Shown piece after piece: positions 5,708 through 7,295 of a DNA stretch of 7,295 nucleotides. The stretch comes from Chloroflexota bacterium (GTDB lineage: Bacteria; Chloroflexota; UBA11872), in contig JAPPFO010000244.1 of assembly GCA_028875175.1 (NCBI GenBank), forward strand, positions 1-7,295, given 5' to 3'. Numbering within the stretch: the first letter of the stretch is position 1; every line of letters begins with the position of its first letter. The notes beneath the pieces were generated by a model. That model saw nothing but the letters and a program-made list of their open reading frames with translations, was not told where the DNA came from and searched no databases. The position numbers were made by a program, and so were the translations under genes.

Positions 5708-5917
5708 CAGCCGGATTACCCGCCTGTCATCGGCAGCATAAACCTGGCAGCGCGGGTAATCCGACTCGCCGAGCCGGCGCACGTGGCCAACATCGTGATT
5801 GCGACATACGTGACTGCCGCAGGCGTTGCTCTCTTCAAGGTGGAATGGCTGCTGACGCGCTCCGACTTGGCGGCCATGTTCGCCACCGCGCTGTTCGCAA
5901 CCGGATCAGTCTTCTAG
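5690..5917 (+). CDS. Doubtful small hydrophobic protein (75 aa)
   Basis: An open frame from ATG 5690 to TAG 5917 in an otherwise gene-poor stretch. About three quarters of its codons end in G or C, similar to the real genes here. Residues 34-58 (ANIVIATYVTAAGVALFKVE and on) could form one membrane span, and residues 64-75 are again hydrophobic, so a small inner-membrane protein is possible. No family is recognised. The case against it: no Shine-Dalgarno near the ATG (the nearest GAGG is 22 bases upstream), and the first 25 codons are occupied by strong inverted repeats, which suggests that this DNA is selected for structure rather than coding. It is listed because it is the only coding-like frame between 5431 and 6421. 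Confidence 0.25.
   Translation: MGNIAHQPDYPPVIGSINLAARVIRLAEPAHVANIVIATYVTAAGVALFKVEWLLTRSDLAAMFATALFATGSVF
5712..5763. repeat. 12-bp perfect inverted repeat forming a long stem-loop
   Basis: CGGATTACCCGC (5712-5723) is the exact reverse complement of GCGGGTAATCCG (5752-5763). Allowing one bulged base (C5751), three more pairs form (CTG 5724-5726 with CAG 5748-5750), giving about 15 paired bases around a 21-base loop. A further 5-bp hairpin CGCCG-AGC-CGGCG follows at 5767-5779. No T-run follows, so it is not an ordinary terminator. It could be an RNA structure, a binding site for a dimeric or tetrameric protein, or a mobile-element end. Confidence 0.55.
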
Positions 5918-6338
5918 GCGCGAGCGACCCAAACTGGGCACATCGGCGTATAGACGTTGCTCAGGTTCTTGTCCATAGCCGTGCTCGCCAGGTTTGGCGA
6001 ACAGTCGGCAAGCCGCTCAAGTCCGTAAGCGATAGTTGCGAACCCGACGAATCGCTCGATGACGGACCATCGGCATTCCTGGGTGAGTAGTCCGAATTCG
6101 CCCGCTGCTTGTTCCGCGAATACAGCTGAATCTGAATTGCACCCGGCGTGCTTGGCCGGCTGAACCCGGCACGCTCGCGTCCAAGTGTGGCCGCCTGGAA
6201 ATCCTGGACCGGCCTGGCGACGCTGTGGTGCTCCCTGCTAGGGCCGCCCTTCCTCAACAGCGATCGTTACTTTTCCATCACCTTCGCACGCGCCAATGAA
6301 GTCCTCGCCAGCTGTCGCCTCCTCGACCTCCAGCGCTC
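5918..6338. other. Stretch without a supported gene
   Basis: No frame on either strand shows a recognisable family, a coding-like start or a good ribosome site. Small hairpins are present: TCGCCA-GGTT-TGGCGA (5985-6000) and GCGTGC/GCACGC (6146-6151 with 6169-6174). They are too short to be called features. The region may hold eroded coding sequence or regulatory DNA of the downstream gene. Confidence 0.4.
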
Positions 6339-6359
6339 GACTCCGCGCTACGCGGAGTC
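6339..6359. terminator. Perfect 9-bp hairpin, possible terminator or attenuator
   Basis: GACTCCGCG-CTA-CGCGGAGTC is a perfect 9-bp stem with a 3-base loop, very stable as RNA. It is followed by CTTAAATC, which has only a short A/T tract, so it is a weak intrinsic terminator at best. It lies 60 bases before a possible leader ORF and about 150 bases before the enolase-superfamily gene, a position suited to an attenuator or a protein-binding dyad. Confidence 0.4.
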
Positions 6360-6421
6360 CTTAAATCTGGTCAAGCGCGCCAGGCGTCTTCTGCGAAGTC
6401 CTTCCCAGGACCTGACGGCCG

Positions 6422-6517
6422 ATGCCCGGCCTCTTCGAGACCGTCCCGTCTCCAGCGGATATCCTTCGCACGTCCTTCTTCATGGCTGGACAGGGAATAG
6501 CCGAAATCTATGGCTGA
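6422..6517 (+). CDS. Possible 31-aa leader ORF overlapping the enolase-superfamily start
   Basis: A short frame from ATG 6422 to TGA 6515-6517. It begins MPGLFETVPSPADIL and ends AGQGIAEIYG. AGGA (6407-6410) stands 11 bases before the ATG. The frame ends 7 bases inside the next gene (ATG at 6510, TGA at 6515), a geometry seen in translational coupling. The next gene's only purine-rich site (AGGGA, 6492-6496) sits somewhat far from its ATG, so coupling would help it. No family is recognised and the peptide is short enough to be chance. In-frame stops just upstream (6413-6415 and 6362-6364) show it is not the tail of a larger gene as the sequence stands. Confidence 0.3.
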   Translation: MPGLFETVPSPADILRTSFFMAGQGIAEIYG

Positions 6518-7295
6518 CACCATCAACGAGATCTCCGTGGCCCCAATCCCCGCCCGTCATTGGACCGAGCTGGGACGCAACGCCTACACGCCGGAAGGCC
6601 TGGGCGAAACCCGAACCGAGTGGCTCGTCCGCGCCCGCACCAACGGCGGCGTCGAAGGTCTGGCCAATGCTCGCCAAAGCGTCTCGGCCGAGGGAGGCAA
6701 CGTCGCGAGCCTCGTCGCGGACCTGCGCGAGATCTTCCTCGGCCGATCGGTCGACTCCCTCCTTGAGATTGCCGACGGCCACGCCGTGGCTGCGGGCTCA
6801 GACGTTTGCCAGGCCTTGCTGACTCGGGGCTGGATGGACACCCTGGCCGTGGACCTTGTATCTCGCACGCGCGGCGAATCGATCGCCACGTTGCTTGGCG
6901 GACGCCGACGCAACCGAATCCCGGCCTACGAATCCACGACCTACTTTCAGGACCTGCTCCATCCCCACCGCGGCGTCGGCGAGGTTATCGCTCACGCCTG
7001 CCGCGGATTCGCGCTTGGATTCCGACAGTTCAAAATCAAGGTCGGACGCGGTGGGCGAGCGATGACTCCCCACGCTGGACTTCACCGCGACATCGAGGTC
7101 GTCCTCGGAATCCGCGAGGCGCTCGGACCTGATGTCAAGCTGATGGTCGACGCAAACTTCGGCTACGACGGCCAGCCCGAGAACCTCGAGGAGTTCATCC
7201 GCGCCACCATCCCCGCCCGCCTCACGTGGCTCGAAGAAATGGTCACAGCTTCGGTCGACGCCTATCAGTCCCTACGCAACCTCCAGGCCAAATAC
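6510..7295 (+). CDS. Enolase-superfamily enzyme, mandelate racemase/muconate lactonizing type (3' partial)
   Basis: The frame is open from ATG 6510 to the right edge (262 codons), the first ATG after an in-frame TAG at 6498-6500. Residues 1-125 are the alpha/beta capping domain, with TRTEWLVRARTNGGVEGLANAR matching its strand-turn-strand. The barrel begins near YESTTYFQ (140-147). F174-K-I-K177-V is the K-x-K base motif, VDANFGYD (213-220) supplies metal ligand D214, and WLEEMV (240-245) holds the second metal ligand, E242 or E243. The third acid and the C-terminal base lie beyond the edge. The family abstracts a proton next to a carboxylate, usually to dehydrate or racemise sugar acids; the substrate cannot be read. 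The distance from K177 to D214 (37) is longer than in mandelate racemase (K166 to D195), owing to a loop with GRGGRAMTPHAG. The protein has no signal peptide and should be cytoplasmic. The ribosome site AGGGA is 13 bases from the ATG, which is long. Confidence 0.85.
   Translation, partial: MADTINEISVAPIPARHWTELGRNAYTPEGLGETRTEWLVRARTNGGVEGLANARQSVSAEGGNVASLVADLREIFLGRSVDSLLEIADGHAVAAGSDVCQALLTRGWMDTLAVDLVSRTRGESIATLLGGRRRNRIPAYESTTYFQDLLHPHRGVGEVIAHACRGFALGFRQFKIKVGRGGRAMTPHAGLHRDIEVVLGIREALGPDVKLMVDANFGYDGQPENLEEFIRATIPARLTWLEEMVTASVDAYQSLRNLQAKY

Noticed and set aside
4592..6509. tRNA, rRNA, CRISPR or insertion-sequence content in the gene-poor stretch
   Set aside because: No cloverleaf with a T-loop consensus, no regularly spaced direct repeats and no transposase motif was seen on either strand.
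6148..6822. 224-codon plus-strand frame overlapping the enolase-superfamily gene
   Set aside because: No motif, Arg/Ser/Pro-rich, and its last 300 bases overlap the recognisable capping domain in another frame.

Overview
The window is GC-rich DNA with mostly G- or C-ended codons, tight gene spacing, a stop/start overlap and Shine-Dalgarno sequences, so it is bacterial. Its gene content suggests a free-living or host-associated heterotroph of the Chloroflexota (SAR202-like), Planctomycetota or Poribacteria kind. That content is beta-propeller glycosidases, a NodB-type deacetylase, an SGNH esterase, a creatininase-family amidohydrolase and an enolase-superfamily sugar-acid enzyme. The taxonomic guess is inference from content only; there is no marker gene.

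Layout. 2-877 (+) is the 3' part of a beta-propeller glycosidase-like protein with a C-terminal beta-sandwich. It overlaps by four bases (GTGA) a polysaccharide deacetylase-like gene at 874-1797 (+). Facing these, with 16 bases between, is a two-gene minus-strand operon: creatininase family (2625-3470) then SGNH hydrolase (1814-2602). Back to back with that operon, across an 80-base divergent promoter region with a small palindrome, is a second five-bladed propeller glycosidase gene (3551-4591, +), interrupted by one in-frame TAG just before a predicted catalytic Asp.

From 4592 to 6509 there is a gene-poor stretch. It holds two miniature lipoprotein genes in tandem on the minus strand (4629-4790 and 4869-5033). 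Their mature peptides are each 26 residues and share a pattern. It also holds a small zinc-ribbon-like protein (5224-5430, +) behind a possible promoter/operator, a cluster of inverted repeats around 5690-5779 that overlaps a doubtful small membrane ORF, a perfect 9-bp hairpin (6339-6359) and a possible 31-codon leader ORF (6422-6517). That leader would run into the start of an enolase-superfamily (mandelate racemase/muconate lactonizing type) gene at 6510, which continues past the right edge.

Working together: the left 4.6 kb reads as a scavenging cassette for decorated glycans. The propeller enzymes would cleave glycosidic bonds, the deacetylase and SGNH enzyme would remove acyl groups, the creatininase-family enzyme would hydrolyse a cyclic amide or similar bond, and the enolase-superfamily enzyme would act on sugar acids. 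Substrates cannot be read from the sequence. The points most worth a second look are the twin lipoproteins, the in-frame TAG and the inverted-repeat cluster.
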